A stretch of DNA of 64,000 bases from Nostoc linckia FACHB-104 (lineage in GTDB: Bacteria > Cyanobacteriota > Cyanobacteriia > Cyanobacteriales > Nostocaceae): NCBI RefSeq assembly GCF_014696615.1, contig NZ_JACJQJ010000011.1, positions 100,837 to 164,836 on the forward strand. Reading direction: 5' to 3'. This document shows positions 1 through 8,942 of this stretch, piece after piece. The notes below the pieces were generated by a model. The model made no database searches and had not been told where the DNA came from. It saw only the letters and a program-made list of their open reading frames with translations. The stretch's first letter is position 1, and the number at the start of each line of letters is the position of its first letter. The translations under genes and the position numbers were made by a program.

Positions 1-550
1 TCAGAGGACGGAAGTGAGTGCGATCGTAAGCAAGCAGAATGGGTGTAATTTTGCTGCTAGGAATTTGGTAAAAGTCGATAATATCTTTAGCTGTAGCTTG
101 GGAATTACAAATAATATGTTGTGCTTGTTTCAGAACTTGGGGTGTGTAGTAGCGATGGTAGGGTATTAAAGGTGAAAAGCGTCTAGGAAATCGCAACGGT
201 ATCAAGTCGTGAAACATCACAACAAAACGACAATTTGTATATAGCGGTGCTTCCGGTACAGGAGAAAATAAAAGTTGCGATTTTAACTGGTGATAAATTT
301 GCGGTATTTGAAATTGCGTCCAGATTAAGCGGCGGAAATGACCTTTTGTACCTTGAGCAGGAGTCAGATTATCTGGAACTATATAGCAATTAAATTCAGG
401 ATATTTTTTAGCAGTTAATAAAGTAGGTTTTAGACTTCTTAAATAAGGAAAAATATTTTGAGCATAATTACTGATACCTGTTGATTGCGAAAAAATAATT
501 GAAAGATTAATAATTAATTTTTCTGGTAAGGCATTATCTAAGTTATTCAT
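1..550 (-). CDS. Glycosyltransferase family 4, N-terminal part (runs off the window)
   Basis: The reverse strand reads open from an ATG at 550 to the window edge, about 183 residues. The translation opens MNNLDNALPEKLIINLSIIF and continues with the N-terminal GT-B lobe typical of group 1 transferases: a segment reading VVMFHDLIPLRFPRRFSP, then an ICNSQATAKDII stretch like the usual 'NS..ta.di' motif before the linker. The nucleotide-sugar-binding C-terminal lobe lies outside the window. The start overlaps the stop of the preceding glycosyltransferase gene by four bases (ATGA), a classic translational coupling, so both belong to the gmd operon. The acceptor and sugar cannot be told; surface polysaccharide or glycolipid synthesis is inferred from context. 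Confidence 0.8.
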   Translation of the reverse strand, partial: MNNLDNALPEKLIINLSIIFSQSTGISNYAQNIFPYLRSLKPTLLTAKKYPEFNCYIVPDNLTPAQGTKGHFRRLIWTQFQIPQIYHQLKSQLLFSPVPEAPLYTNCRFVVMFHDLIPLRFPRRFSPLIPYHRYYTPQVLKQAQHIICNSQATAKDIIDFYQIPSSKITPILLAYDRTHFRPL

Positions 551-1710
551 GACATAATGCCTCGATAAGCCTTTAATGTTTCTCTTGCCGTTTTTTCCCA
601 AGAAAATAAATTTGCCCTTTCTTTACCTAGCTTAATTAACTCCTGGCGTAACTGAGAATCGCTAATTACTTTGAGGATAGCTTCAGCTAATTGCATCGGT
701 TCATCAGGTTCAATGAGAAGAGCTGCTTTCCCTGTAACTTCTGGTAGCGAAGAACTATTAGCACAGACAACTGGTGCGCCTAAAGTCATTGCTTCTAATA
801 CAGGTAATCCAAATCCTTCGTAATGAGAAGGATAAACAAAAACATCAGCTTTTGAATAAAATAAGGCTACTAATTCATTAGATAAATAGTCAAGATGATG
901 AATTTGTTCTCTCCACGGAGAGCTTTCAATAGCCGTGAAGATTGGTTCATAACGCCATCCTTTTTTACCAATCAATACTAATTGATGCTCAATTTTATGT
1001 TTTTCTTTTAAGTAGTTAAAGGCTGAGATAATAGCATTAATATTTTTTCGAGGTTCTATAGTACTGACAAATAGTAAATATGGTTGCGAAAAATCATATT
1101 TAACTTCTGGTTCTAGCGTCTGAGCAGCCTCATCAGATAAGTAATCAGGATAATAGCGGCTAGCTAAAGGTGTGACATAGACTTTTTGCGGTTCTACTTG
1201 CAAATATTCAACAATATCTTTTTTAGAACTTTCGGAAATTGTTAAAATTAGATCTGTCCAACTTAAGCATCGCTTCACGCGTTCCGTGTATGCTGTGACA
1301 ACAGAGTCAATATAATCAGGATATTTAATAAAAGTTAAATCATATATATTCATTACCTTTAAACTTTGGCTACAGGGATAAACAGTATAATTTGTCCCAT
1401 GTACGATATCTGGAGTGCCAAAATATTTCTCAAAATAAGTTAAACTTGGTTTAAATTTTAATTTAAATAATAAATCAGAAAGCCTCACAGGTAGAGGCAA
1501 CAGATGTAAGTGAGAATAACTTTTTAACGAATCAGGAAAACTAAAATCTCGTCGTAACCATTTTTTTAAACCTGGCTGATAAATTATCTCTAACTGAAAA
1601 TTTTCTTCTGCTTGTAGCGCATCAAGTGAATGAATTAAATTAGCAACATAAAAACCAACCCCACTCGGTTTTGGCTCTACAGGGGTGGCATCAACTACAA
1701 TTTTTAACAT
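547..1710 (-). CDS. Glycosyltransferase family 4 (group 1)
   Basis: A complete 387-residue GT-B glycosyltransferase. The N-terminal lobe opens with KIVVDATPVEPKPSGVGFYV, the glycine-rich acceptor-side loop. The C-terminal lobe carries FVSTIEPRKNINAIISAF, LVLIGKKGW, and the diagnostic donor-binding segment VYPSHYEGFGLPVLEAM followed by GAPVVCANSSSLPEV, which contains the EGFGLPVLE (EX7E) signature. It is a retaining nucleotide-sugar transferase of the cytosol or inner membrane face. It begins 8 bases after the gmd stop, and its own stop overlaps the start of the next glycosyltransferase. Given gmd beside it, GDP-mannose, GDP-rhamnose or GDP-fucose are plausible donors, but that is inference. 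Confidence 0.88.
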   Translation of the reverse strand: MLKIVVDATPVEPKPSGVGFYVANLIHSLDALQAEENFQLEIIYQPGLKKWLRRDFSFPDSLKSYSHLHLLPLPVRLSDLLFKLKFKPSLTYFEKYFGTPDIVHGTNYTVYPCSQSLKVMNIYDLTFIKYPDYIDSVVTAYTERVKRCLSWTDLILTISESSKKDIVEYLQVEPQKVYVTPLASRYYPDYLSDEAAQTLEPEVKYDFSQPYLLFVSTIEPRKNINAIISAFNYLKEKHKIEHQLVLIGKKGWRYEPIFTAIESSPWREQIHHLDYLSNELVALFYSKADVFVYPSHYEGFGLPVLEAMTLGAPVVCANSSSLPEVTGKAALLIEPDEPMQLAEAILKVISDSQLRQELIKLGKERANLFSWEKTARETLKAYRGIMS

Positions 1711-1718
1711 GAAAATTT

Positions 1719-2690
1719 TCAGGCTCCGTTTTGGCTCAATTTTTTCATATCCGAATCAATCATTAACTCAACTAATTGCTTAAAGGAATGTTGAGGGTGC
1801 CAACCTATAGCGGTCTTAATTTTATCAATGCAACCAATTAACTGTACAGGTTCATCAGCACGGTAGAATGCTGGGTCTACTGAGACATAATCTTCCCAAT
1901 TGAGACCAACATAGTTGAATGCACATTCTACAAGTTCTCTCACAGAGTGGGTTTCACCACTAGCAATAATGTAGTCATCCGGTTGCTCTTGCTGTAACAT
2001 TAGCCACATGGCATAAACCGCATCCTTGGCATAACACCAATCACGACGCGCATCTAAATTGCCTAATTTTAGTTCATTTGCTAAACCGAGTTTGATTTGC
2101 GCTACTGTATGTGTAATTTTGCGAAACACAAATTCTGTACCACGTCGAGGTGATTCGTGAGTATAGGTGATACCGCAGCAAGCGTAGAGATTATATTTAT
2201 GCCTATAGTTGACAGTCATCCAGTGAGCATAAGCTTTAGCAACACCATAGGGGTTACGGGGACGAAAGGCGGTACGTTCAGTTTGCGGCGATTCGTCTGG
2301 TTGACCGAAGACTTCACTACTTGATGCTTGATAGAATTTAGCATCCGGTTTACATCGACGGATAGATTCTAGCAGTCGAGAGACACCAAGAGCCGTGTAT
2401 TCAGCTGTTAGTGCTGGTTGTGTCCAAGACAGAGGAACGTAGCTTTGGGAGGCGAGATTATAAATTTCATCTGGTTGAGATTCAGCAATCACATCCATGA
2501 GTGAAGACTGATCGAGAAGGTCACCTGAGACAATTTTGATGTGGCTAAACAGGTGAGAAATGCGTTCCAAGTTACTAGTGCTGGAACGACGCACTAAGCC
2601 AAAAACTTCATAGCCTTTAGCTAAAAGTAGTTCAGCTAAATAAGAGCCATCTTGTCCAGTTAAGCCAGTAATAAGAGCTTTTGCAGTCAC
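1719..2690 (-). CDS. gmd: GDP-mannose 4,6-dehydratase
   Basis: A 323-residue short-chain dehydrogenase/reductase that converts GDP-D-mannose to GDP-4-keto-6-deoxymannose, precursor of GDP-fucose, GDP-rhamnose and related sugars. The NADP-binding loop reads ALITGLTGQDGSYLAELLL, with the GQDGSYL signature of GMD. The active site shows SSSEVFG and YGVAK (YxxxK), and the GDP-mannose-binding part shows TYTHESPRRGTEFV (more often N than T before HESP) and NLDARRDW. It is slightly shorter than the usual 340-370 residues at the C-terminus. It starts an operon with two glycosyltransferases, spaced 8 bases and a 4-base overlap. The product family is secure; the final sugar is not determined here. Confidence 0.92.
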   Translation of the reverse strand: MTAKALITGLTGQDGSYLAELLLAKGYEVFGLVRRSSTSNLERISHLFSHIKIVSGDLLDQSSLMDVIAESQPDEIYNLASQSYVPLSWTQPALTAEYTALGVSRLLESIRRCKPDAKFYQASSSEVFGQPDESPQTERTAFRPRNPYGVAKAYAHWMTVNYRHKYNLYACCGITYTHESPRRGTEFVFRKITHTVAQIKLGLANELKLGNLDARRDWCYAKDAVYAMWLMLQQEQPDDYIIASGETHSVRELVECAFNYVGLNWEDYVSVDPAFYRADEPVQLIGCIDKIKTAIGWHPQHSFKQLVELMIDSDMKKLSQNGA

Positions 2691-2738
2691 ATTGATCAGA
2701 GCCTAGTATTAAAAAAATCACCTTTTAAAGGTTACTCA

Positions 2739-3180
2739 CTACCTTTTATCCCAAAATACTAGAATAACTCCACCCACGATAAAACTCAAACCTAAGAGTC
2801 GGGTAAATGGAATCGTTTCCTTAAAAATAAAATAACCCTCTTCTATCACTCTCAGCAGAGGAAAATAAGAAATCCTCAGAATATAAGGTGTCAGGAATAG
2901 CACCTCGCATTCGATTCATCAATGCAATTAATGTCAAAAACCCAATAGATAAATACGAAACTGGAAAGACTCTGAGCCAAGGTTTTAGTAAATTAAAGAA
3001 TATCCAAGGTTTAATGACTAAGCGTAAATTGTTGAGTAAATTCTTCCACCCTTTACCAAAGTCCCACCAATCATGTTCGCGGAACTTTGCTACAACTGGA
3101 TCTGTGGGTTTGTTTCCCCCAAGTTGGGGTTGATTGTTCAAAACTTGAGAGTGAAGGCTTACCATGAGATAAGCACTCAT
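2739..3180 (-). pseudogene. Frameshifted small DMT/EamA-like membrane protein remnant
   Basis: The reverse strand opens at an ATG at 3180 and reads hydrophobic sequence (PWIFFNLL, FPVSYLSIGFLTLIALMNRM), then in that frame becomes non-membrane sequence and stops at 2821. One frame over, from about 2910, the sequence continues as a convincing last helix: EEGYFIFKET, then RLLGLSFIVGGVILVFWDKR and a stop at 2739-2741. Drug/metabolite (EamA or SMR-like) transporters commonly end with a 'kE..t..r.lG..lIv.Gv.lv' segment, so I read this as one gene broken by a frameshift near 2905-2912. Such proteins sit in glycosyltransferase operons as lipid-sugar flippases. A sequencing error or a different membrane family remains possible. 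Confidence 0.45.
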
Positions 3181-3203
3181 AATGATTTCCCACCCTTCGG
3201 GTT

Positions 3204-3246
3204 CGCCAGTCGTGTGGGCGGGTCTCCCGACTTGAACGAACTGGCG
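3204..3246. repeat. 43-base hairpin repeat, copy 1
   Basis: A self-complementary unit with arms CGCCAGT and ACTGGCG around a G/C-rich centre that includes TGGGCGGGT and CCCGACTTGA. A second copy at 36394-36436 has the same centre but different, again complementary, arms. It lies between the broken membrane-protein gene and the end of sdhA, in a stretch (3190-3330) with no credible gene. Confidence 0.7.
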
Positions 3247-3333
3247 TTGAGCGCCGGAAGTCAGCGCTCAGAAATTTGTAAGAGTGACAGCCTCAGCCAG
3301 TTATGTTTAATTTCGCCGACCTACTTACCTTGA

Positions 3334-5061
3334 CTAATATTTTCTTTCCTGCGGCTGAAACATGTTAATCGCAACGGGGCGATATTGAATATCAATCCCT
3401 GCTGGAGAATAGTAAGCCATTGTATGTTTGAGGAATTTCTCATCATCTCTATTGGCATAATCTTCACGGAAATGTGCGCCACGACTTTCCTGACGATTTA
3501 ATGCTGATGCCAGAATTGTTTGCCCTACTACCATTAAACTTCGTAATTCTAGGGCTTCCACAATTTCTGTATTCCATGAATTACCTTTATCATCTAAATA
3601 TATCTGTGGATATTGTTGTTCTAATTCTGCTAATTTCTCTAAACCTTGACTCATTAATTCTTCAGTACGGAAAACGCCACAGTACTGAGTCATGGTATCT
3701 TGAAAAGCTTGGCGCACTTCGTTAATGCGGTATTTTCCTGGCTGTTCTAGCAAAGCTTGAATTTCTTGTTGAGCTTCTTTGATGTAACGTTGCTCATCTA
3801 CTACTGGTAATTTGCGATTTTGCACAAAATTGGCGATCGCAGCTCCGGTTCTTTTGCCATAAACTACGCACTCTAATAGCGAATTACTTCCCAGGCGATT
3901 GGCACCATGAACGGAAACACAAGCTGTTTCACCAGCAGCAAAGAAGCCATCCACAAAATTTTCTCCGCTACTACGAACTCTACCATCAACGTTCACCGGT
4001 ATACCACCCATACAATAATGAATGGTAGGACGTACAGGCATGGGCTGAGTCACAGCGTCAACACCGACTAAGCGATGGGCTTCTTCCCAGCAGAAGGGAA
4101 CGCGACTCATGATTTTTTCTTGACCCATGTGGCGCAAATCCAGATAAACAAATGGCCCTCCTGCACTTCCATCAGGATGAATACCACGCCCAGCCCGTAT
4201 TTCGTAGGCGATCGCTCGTGAGGTAATATCACGGGGAGCTAGTTCCATGCGGCTGGGTGCATAGTTCACCATAAAGCGATCGCCTTCGGAGTTAATCAGA
4301 TATGCGCCTTCGCCTCTGACTGCTTCCGAAATCAGTACCCCAACTGGATATAAGCCAGTGGGATGGAATTGCACAAATTCCATATCTTCTAAAGGTAAAC
4401 CTGCGATCGCTGTCATTGCTAAACCGTCACCTGTAGAGGCGTAATCATTGGATGTGGTGTTATAAACGCGACCATATCCCCCAGTCGCAAACATTACGGC
4501 TTTAGCTCTTAGTACCTCTATATGCCCATCTAACAGGTGGTACATTACTACACCCTTAGCTTGCCCATCCTCCAAAACCAGTTTCATTACGTACCATTCT
4601 TGGTAGACTTGGACACCATGACGACGTAAGTTATTGACCAATTCATGCAAAATCGCATGACCAGTTTTATCTGCAGCGTAGCAAGTCCGGTTGTGGGAAT
4701 GTCCACCAAAAGCCCGTTGAGCAATCCGTCCATCCGGTAAGCGCGAGAACAGAACACCCATATGTTCTAAATCAATCACCACATCCGGCGCTTCTTGGGT
4801 GAGAATTGCTACCGCATCTTGATCTGCTAAGTAATCAGAACCCTTAACCGTATCAAAAGCGTGGGCTTCCCAACTATCTTCCGTATCAACATTTTTCAGC
4901 GACGCAGCCATCCCACCTTGCGCCGCCACTGAGTGTGAACGAATTGGGTGAGTTTTCGCAACCACAGCAATATTTAAACTAGGGTTAATGCGGGCAATTT
5001 CCACAGCCGCACGGCATCCTGCCAAGCCGCCCCCAACAATAATTACATCATGTTCCAGCAT
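3334..5061 (-). CDS. sdhA: Succinate dehydrogenase/fumarate reductase flavoprotein subunit
   Basis: A 575-residue FAD enzyme oxidising succinate to fumarate; in cyanobacteria it feeds electrons to plastoquinone at the thylakoid membrane. Visible motifs: the dinucleotide fold [16 protein letters not shown] at residues 7-22; [11 protein letters not shown] around residues 41-51, with His43 at the usual covalent FAD-attachment site; [28 protein letters not shown]; and the C-terminal [17 protein letters not shown]. The C-terminal Fum_red_C region follows. The length matches the family. The iron-sulfur subunit is not adjacent, which is usual in cyanobacteria, where sdhA and sdhB are often apart. 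The start ATG at 5061 gives the fold at the right distance. Confidence 0.93.
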   Translation of the reverse strand: MLEHDVIIVGGGLAGCRAAVEIARINPSLNIAVVAKTHPIRSHSVAAQGGMAASLKNVDTEDSWEAHAFDTVKGSDYLADQDAVAILTQEAPDVVIDLEHMGVLFSRLPDGRIAQRAFGGHSHNRTCYAADKTGHAILHELVNNLRRHGVQVYQEWYVMKLVLEDGQAKGVVMYHLLDGHIEVLRAKAVMFATGGYGRVYNTTSNDYASTGDGLAMTAIAGLPLEDMEFVQFHPTGLYPVGVLISEAVRGEGAYLINSEGDRFMVNYAPSRMELAPRDITSRAIAYEIRAGRGIHPDGSAGGPFVYLDLRHMGQEKIMSRVPFCWEEAHRLVGVDAVTQPMPVRPTIHYCMGGIPVNVDGRVRSSGENFVDGFFAAGETACVSVHGANRLGSNSLLECVVYGKRTGAAIANFVQNRKLPVVDEQRYIKEAQQEIQALLEQPGKYRINEVRQAFQDTMTQYCGVFRTEELMSQGLEKLAELEQQYPQIYLDDKGNSWNTEIVEALELRSLMVVGQTILASALNRQESRGAHFREDYANRDDEKFLKHTMAYYSPAGIDIQYRPVAINMFQPQERKY

Positions 5062-5191
5062 AATTAATCTTTATTAGCCCCGATTGCAATAGAAATTACG
5101 TAAGTGTCATATCTTTTTCACAAAGGTTGTCAAAGGTTGTCCTTTGTGATTTGTCATGGCATAAGCTGCTACGCAGACATCGCGCCTCTAC

Positions 5192-5218
5192 AAAAAAATT
5201 CCCTGTCTAGTGACAGGG
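5192..5218 (-). terminator. Rho-independent terminator downstream of the small membrane protein
   Basis: On the minus strand a perfect 7-bp stem CCCTGTC/GACAGGG (5201-5218) is followed directly by AATTTTTTT (5200-5192). It lies about 175 bases after the stop of the 106-residue gene at 5393-5713 and separates it from sdhA, which therefore probably has its own promoter in 5062-5190. Confidence 0.75.
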
Positions 5219-5392
5219 ATATGATAGCGATTTTGAATACTCATTTGAGCTTTTTATGAAAAAAATGATAAAGAATCAAATCAATAATTGGTATGCAACG
5301 TCAAGTAGAAAAGATATTGCTTTTCTTCGTTTATGTCCATCCCTTGATTAGTGGGTTAATTTCATCCTTCATCCTTGAGCTTTCAAATCTTT

Positions 5393-5713
5393 TCAGCTAG
5401 TTGCTTGTACAGGTTTTTGCTGGGAAACATTTCCTGGAATAGGTTCAGTTTTTGTTCCTGGTTCTACAGCAGTTAATTCAATGTGATTTAACAATGTAGT
5501 TACAAATGCAAATAACAAGAAAGGCAGTGATAGCAGAACCACTAGACCAACAGTAGCTAAGGCATAAACTGGTCTTCTGGCACCCATCAGCGCCAAAGCT
5601 GATGCCAAACTTATAGTAATTGTAATTAACCAAACGATGATTTGACCGTAGATGTCGCCAAAGGTCAAGGTGCAGACAAACCGATAGTTTTGAATATTAT
5701 TCATGTTCATCAT
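5393..5713 (-). CDS. Small two-helix membrane protein of unknown function
   Basis: 106 residues. After a short N-terminus there are two hydrophobic segments: roughly residues 24-44 (QIIVWLITITISLASALALM) and 49-74 (VYALATVGLVVLLSLPFLLF), then a Pro/Gln/Thr-rich soluble tail to the end. The start is at the first of three close ATGs; GAGGCGG sits 6-8 bases before it and supports this choice. A terminator follows downstream, so it is probably monocistronic. I do not recognise the family; the composition suggests a cytoplasmic or thylakoid membrane protein with a flexible tail. Confidence 0.7.
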   Translation of the reverse strand: MMNMNNIQNYRFVCTLTFGDIYGQIIVWLITITISLASALALMGARRPVYALATVGLVVLLSLPFLLFAFVTTLLNHIELTAVEPGTKTEPIPGNVSQQKPVQATS

Positions 5714-5900
5714 ATCCGCCTCAAGTCTCTCCTATAGGTTCTACCTTAGAGCCAGGTTTGACAAGAGGTCAATTTCTCAATATTTTTCCAAGGTTTGTAA
5801 CCTTACTTTACACTTAATTTGTTTTGTAAGGGCGAATAATAATTATTATAAGTCTTTAGGAAGATAATTTTTGATTGCTTAAGAGATAACGATCGCATTA

Positions 5901-6354
5901 GGAACTTCAAAATAAAAAATAATTAATCGCTTTGACAAGTAGGGTAGGCAGTAACGGGTACGCATGGGTTACCCAAGTAGAGCAACTGCCGTGGAGCAGT
6001 CCCAATGAAAAAATTTCCAAGCGTTGCATGAAAGTCGAGGCGGGGATTTTTACTCAGAACTCAGCACTTTCAAGTCAAAGGAAGCAGAGGCATCATGAAA
6101 AAGATTTTCTTCCTGTCCCCTATATCTACAAATAAATTAAATAAATTGCAGTTTGGGGAAAAGGTGTACCCCTGCGGGGAAGCAAGCTACGCATAGCGTC
6201 TCCGCAGGAGAAAGGGTAAGGGTCAAAGGTTTTTTCTTGCCCCTTTTGCCCTTAACCGACAAGTATTGGGAAGACCATAACTATATTCTTCCTCCTCCGC
6301 TTCCTCTGCTTACTCTGCTTGTCAAAGCGATTGATTTTTTTATTTGGAAGTCCC
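5901..6354. mobile_element. MITE-like element with about 50-bp terminal inverted repeats, copy A
   Basis: The left end (5901-5951) and the reverse complement of the right end (6305-6354) align over about 50 bases. Both run GGRACTTC, AAATAAAAAA, then AATCGCTTTGACAAG and a GGTAGGCAG/GAGTAAGCAG stretch. TA precedes the left end; TT follows the right end, a possible decayed TA duplication. There is no credible transposase reading frame inside. The interior carries the ACCCAAGTAGAGCAACTGCC segment shared with copy B and another repeat unit at about 6155-6275. The reading frames visible within it look spurious. It occupies most of the 5714-6376 gap between the small membrane protein and the WD40 gene. 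Confidence 0.65.
6166..6209. repeat. 44-bp palindromic insertion element
   Basis: The interrupted palindrome has outer arms CCTGCGG/CCGCAGG and an inner CTACGC/AGCGT stem. Flanking bases GGAAAAGGT and GAAAGGG are contiguous in a second, inverted copy of the surrounding repeat at the window end (63921-64000), where these 44 bases are missing. That comparison defines the ends to within a base. Confidence 0.7.
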
Positions 6355-6376
6355 TTGTACAACGACTAATCTCTGC

Positions 6377-8170
6377 TTAACTTCGTTGCCAAATTTTAAT
6401 CGTCTTATCCAAACTTCCACTTACCAACATTTCGCCAGAAGTCGTAAAGGTGACTGCTGTAACTGTATCAGTATGCCCTGTAAAAGTGCCCAGGAGTTCT
6501 CCCGTTGCTAAATGCCATAACTTAATAGTTTTATCTGCACTACCACTTGCAATAATTTGCTCATCAGGACTCAAGGTGATTGTGCAGACTTCATCTCTAT
6601 GCCCCTTGAGGGTATGAATTAATTCTCCGGTTTCTAAGTGCCAAATTTTGATTGTCTGATCTCGGCTACCGCTAACGAGCAGCTTACCATCGGCACTAAT
6701 AGCTAGAGAACGCACAATATGAGAATGGCCCATGAGGTTGTAGAGTGGTGGCACATCCTGCAAATTGCTTACCCCAGCTAAATGGGAAGTACACCAAACT
6801 TTGATTTTGCGATAACTACCTGTAACAAGAATTTGTCCATCTTGGCTGAGGGCGAGAGAATGCGCTGCAGTATCATCTAATGAGAGAGCGATCGCTACTT
6901 GTCGCTTCATCAAATCCCAAAATAGGATTTTTCTGTCATCACCACCAGTAGCTAGCATTCTGCCATCTGGGGTAAAAGCTACGCATCTAACTACACCATT
7001 ATGTTTGTGCAAGATATCAATTAAATCTAATGCACCTACGTGCCAAATCTTGATTGTAGAATCTGCACCAACACTGGCTAAAGTCTGTCCATCGGAACTG
7101 AAGGCTAAGGAATTAACTTCATCGACTAATCCAGATACCACCCAAGGTGCTTCTGACAATGTCTCGATTAGTTCACCTCTAGTTAAATCCCAGAGTTTTG
7201 TTTCGCCACGGCTACCACTGGCTAATATTGGAGGCTTTCTGTTAAGGTCACAGCTATTCATGTTGGCTGTCGGTATTCTCGCAGAATAAGCCAGGCAATT
7301 AATTCCTCTCGTGTGCCCTTGCAAGGTCTGCCAATATTCCCAGTCACCTACGATACTCTTGAGGGGATGCTCAGATGGTACAGTCTCAATTTTAGGGGCG
7401 ATCGCTTTTTCTTTTACCACTAGAGCTACATCTTTCTTGCCTACTAGTGATTCTAAATACCAACTTAATCCACCTGCATATAACAAGTCACTCGGTGTAA
7501 TGAAGATTTTTGGTTCATTACATTTCACCTGTTCTGTAGGTAAAAACCCAGTAAGTACTACTTGTTTTTCGTCGCCTAATTTACTACTTTGCTGATACAA
7601 CAAGCAAAGGAAAATCAATACATGATGCTTTTTTATATCCTCTTGAGTAACTGACCACTTAATCTTATTTTTCTTAATCCCATTAAAACTTTCTCCATCG
7701 GCTGCATAAACTTGAATAGTCAATTTTTGGTTAGCTGTGAGTAAATAAGAAAATTTACTCTCACCACGTAAATTGCCCTCATCATCTAAAGCCATGTGGT
7801 TAATAGTGTCTTGCGACACTTTTTTTACCAACTTACCAAGGCGTTCCGCCATTACCTGCTCAACAATTTGCTCCCGCAAAATATAATCTTCCGCCTGCTG
7901 TTGAAAGTGTTGTGGAAAAGGGATTGTCCAATCAGGCGGTTCTGGATATTCAGGTGGTGTGGGAGGGGGATTTTTAGCAAGAATTTCTGCTTGTTGGCAA
8001 GACAACTTTTGCAGTTTTGCCAATGGCTCACCCCAAATTGTCATAATTTCACTATGACAATTTTTAACATGACTTTTCAGTATAGATAAGTCATTTATTT
8101 TCAGTTTTTTGACGCGGTTAAGGAAGTCAGCTTGTTGAGCTTTTAGTAAGCTAATCCAATCCATCTGCAT
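6377..8170 (-). CDS. WD40-repeat protein with unknown N-terminal domain
   Basis: 597 residues. The C-terminal half, from about residue 275, is a beta-propeller of about seven WD40 blades, recognisable by repeats such as GHTRGINCLAYS, SADSTIKIWHV-like ends, GDDRKILFWDL, GSRDQTIKIWHL, GSADKTIKLWHL and GSLDKTIKIWQ. Each has the GH...D...W-D spacing. Blades 1 and 2 are looser and one contains an extra loop. The N-terminal half is charged, predicted helical then mixed, with no recognised domain and no signal peptide or membrane segment. Such proteins serve as protein-interaction scaffolds in the cytosol; the partner is unknown. The start ATG is at 8170; a second ATG (Met3) follows. Confidence 0.85.
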   Translation of the reverse strand: MQMDWISLLKAQQADFLNRVKKLKINDLSILKSHVKNCHSEIMTIWGEPLAKLQKLSCQQAEILAKNPPPTPPEYPEPPDWTIPFPQHFQQQAEDYILREQIVEQVMAERLGKLVKKVSQDTINHMALDDEGNLRGESKFSYLLTANQKLTIQVYAADGESFNGIKKNKIKWSVTQEDIKKHHVLIFLCLLYQQSSKLGDEKQVVLTGFLPTEQVKCNEPKIFITPSDLLYAGGLSWYLESLVGKKDVALVVKEKAIAPKIETVPSEHPLKSIVGDWEYWQTLQGHTRGINCLAYSARIPTANMNSCDLNRKPPILASGSRGETKLWDLTRGELIETLSEAPWVVSGLVDEVNSLAFSSDGQTLASVGADSTIKIWHVGALDLIDILHKHNGVVRCVAFTPDGRMLATGGDDRKILFWDLMKRQVAIALSLDDTAAHSLALSQDGQILVTGSYRKIKVWCTSHLAGVSNLQDVPPLYNLMGHSHIVRSLAISADGKLLVSGSRDQTIKIWHLETGELIHTLKGHRDEVCTITLSPDEQIIASGSADKTIKLWHLATGELLGTFTGHTDTVTAVTFTTSGEMLVSGSLDKTIKIWQRS

Positions 8171-8564
8171 GAGAGCGGCACATTACTGCATACCTACGGT
8201 AAGCTATACCAATCCAATTACTCAAGTTTATAATCTCTATTGATTAAAATTCAGTAATTATATCGGTTTCATAGAACACAAGCATCAGCATGAGTTCACG
8301 GTAAAGATGCACCTAAATAGCACCCAAACATATCATTAACTGATATGGCTGAGGTATAGAGAGTTAACTGATGTCACATTATTCTAACTACAATGGAGAA
8401 TAACATACTGTTTCCATCGAAACAGTTCTTAAAGGAAAAAATGGTGTGATTGGCAGCGGACACAAAGACTAGCAGCAATGTTAAATTATAAAATAGCCAT
8501 GTCAAGAAATTCTGATTTTACTGACTCTGAAAATACTTAAGAGAGTATAAATTATGAATATTGG
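8171..8564. other. Intergenic region, no gene seen
   Basis: 394 bases of A/T-rich sequence between the WD40 gene and the next minus-strand gene. I see no convincing reading frame, RNA gene or hairpin. It probably carries the WD40 promoter, but no specific box can be assigned. Confidence 0.5.
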
Positions 8565-8942
8565 CTAATTTTCCGATTGATTTTGTGGTAGTACATTTTT
8601 ATTACTGTTGTTTGCCTCTAAATTTTGAATTTTCATATGCAAATCAAAGTCGTTATGGCTCACAATACTTTCTAATGTCGCTATTCTTGCTTCTAAAAGC
8701 TCTATCTGCTGTTGTTGCAGATAACCATTTTTGGATTTTTTCTCATCAGAACGCCATATTGCCACCGTACCAGCTGCGGCACCGCCAATAGCAGCTAAAG
8801 GCAAAATCGCACCACTTCTCGTCACAGCTGAAAGCGGAATGCAAATTGCTAGGATTCCCACTGTCAGTCCCCAGATTTTAGAAGTAGCAGCTACTCTGAT
8901 ATCCGAGGATTGCTCTAGGCTGTCTTTAGATTTTTTAGCCAT
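8565..8942 (-). CDS. Small membrane protein with C-terminal coiled coil
   Basis: 125 residues. A Lys/Ser-rich N-terminus is followed by two hydrophobic stretches separated by TRSG (WGLTVGILAICIPLSAV and ILPLAAIGGAAAGTVAIW). A charged helical segment (QQQQIELLEARIATLESIV) follows with heptad character, then an Asn/Gln-rich tail. This suggests two membrane helices and a cytoplasmic coiled coil that could mediate oligomerisation. I do not recognise the family. The start ATG at 8942 has GGAAAAA a few bases upstream. It stands alone, with about 390 bases downstream and 700 upstream. Confidence 0.65.
   Translation of the reverse strand: MAKKSKDSLEQSSDIRVAATSKIWGLTVGILAICIPLSAVTRSGAILPLAAIGGAAAGTVAIWRSDEKKSKNGYLQQQQIELLEARIATLESIVSHNDFDLHMKIQNLEANNSNKNVLPQNQSEN

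Noticed and set aside
2888..3333. Plus-strand frames opposite the broken membrane gene
   Set aside because: Antisense to a better-supported hydrophobic frame and extending into the hairpin repeat.
5932..6380. Two plus-strand frames of 67 and 75 codons
   Set aside because: They lie inside the MITE-like element and run across its palindromes and inverted ends, with no protein-like composition.
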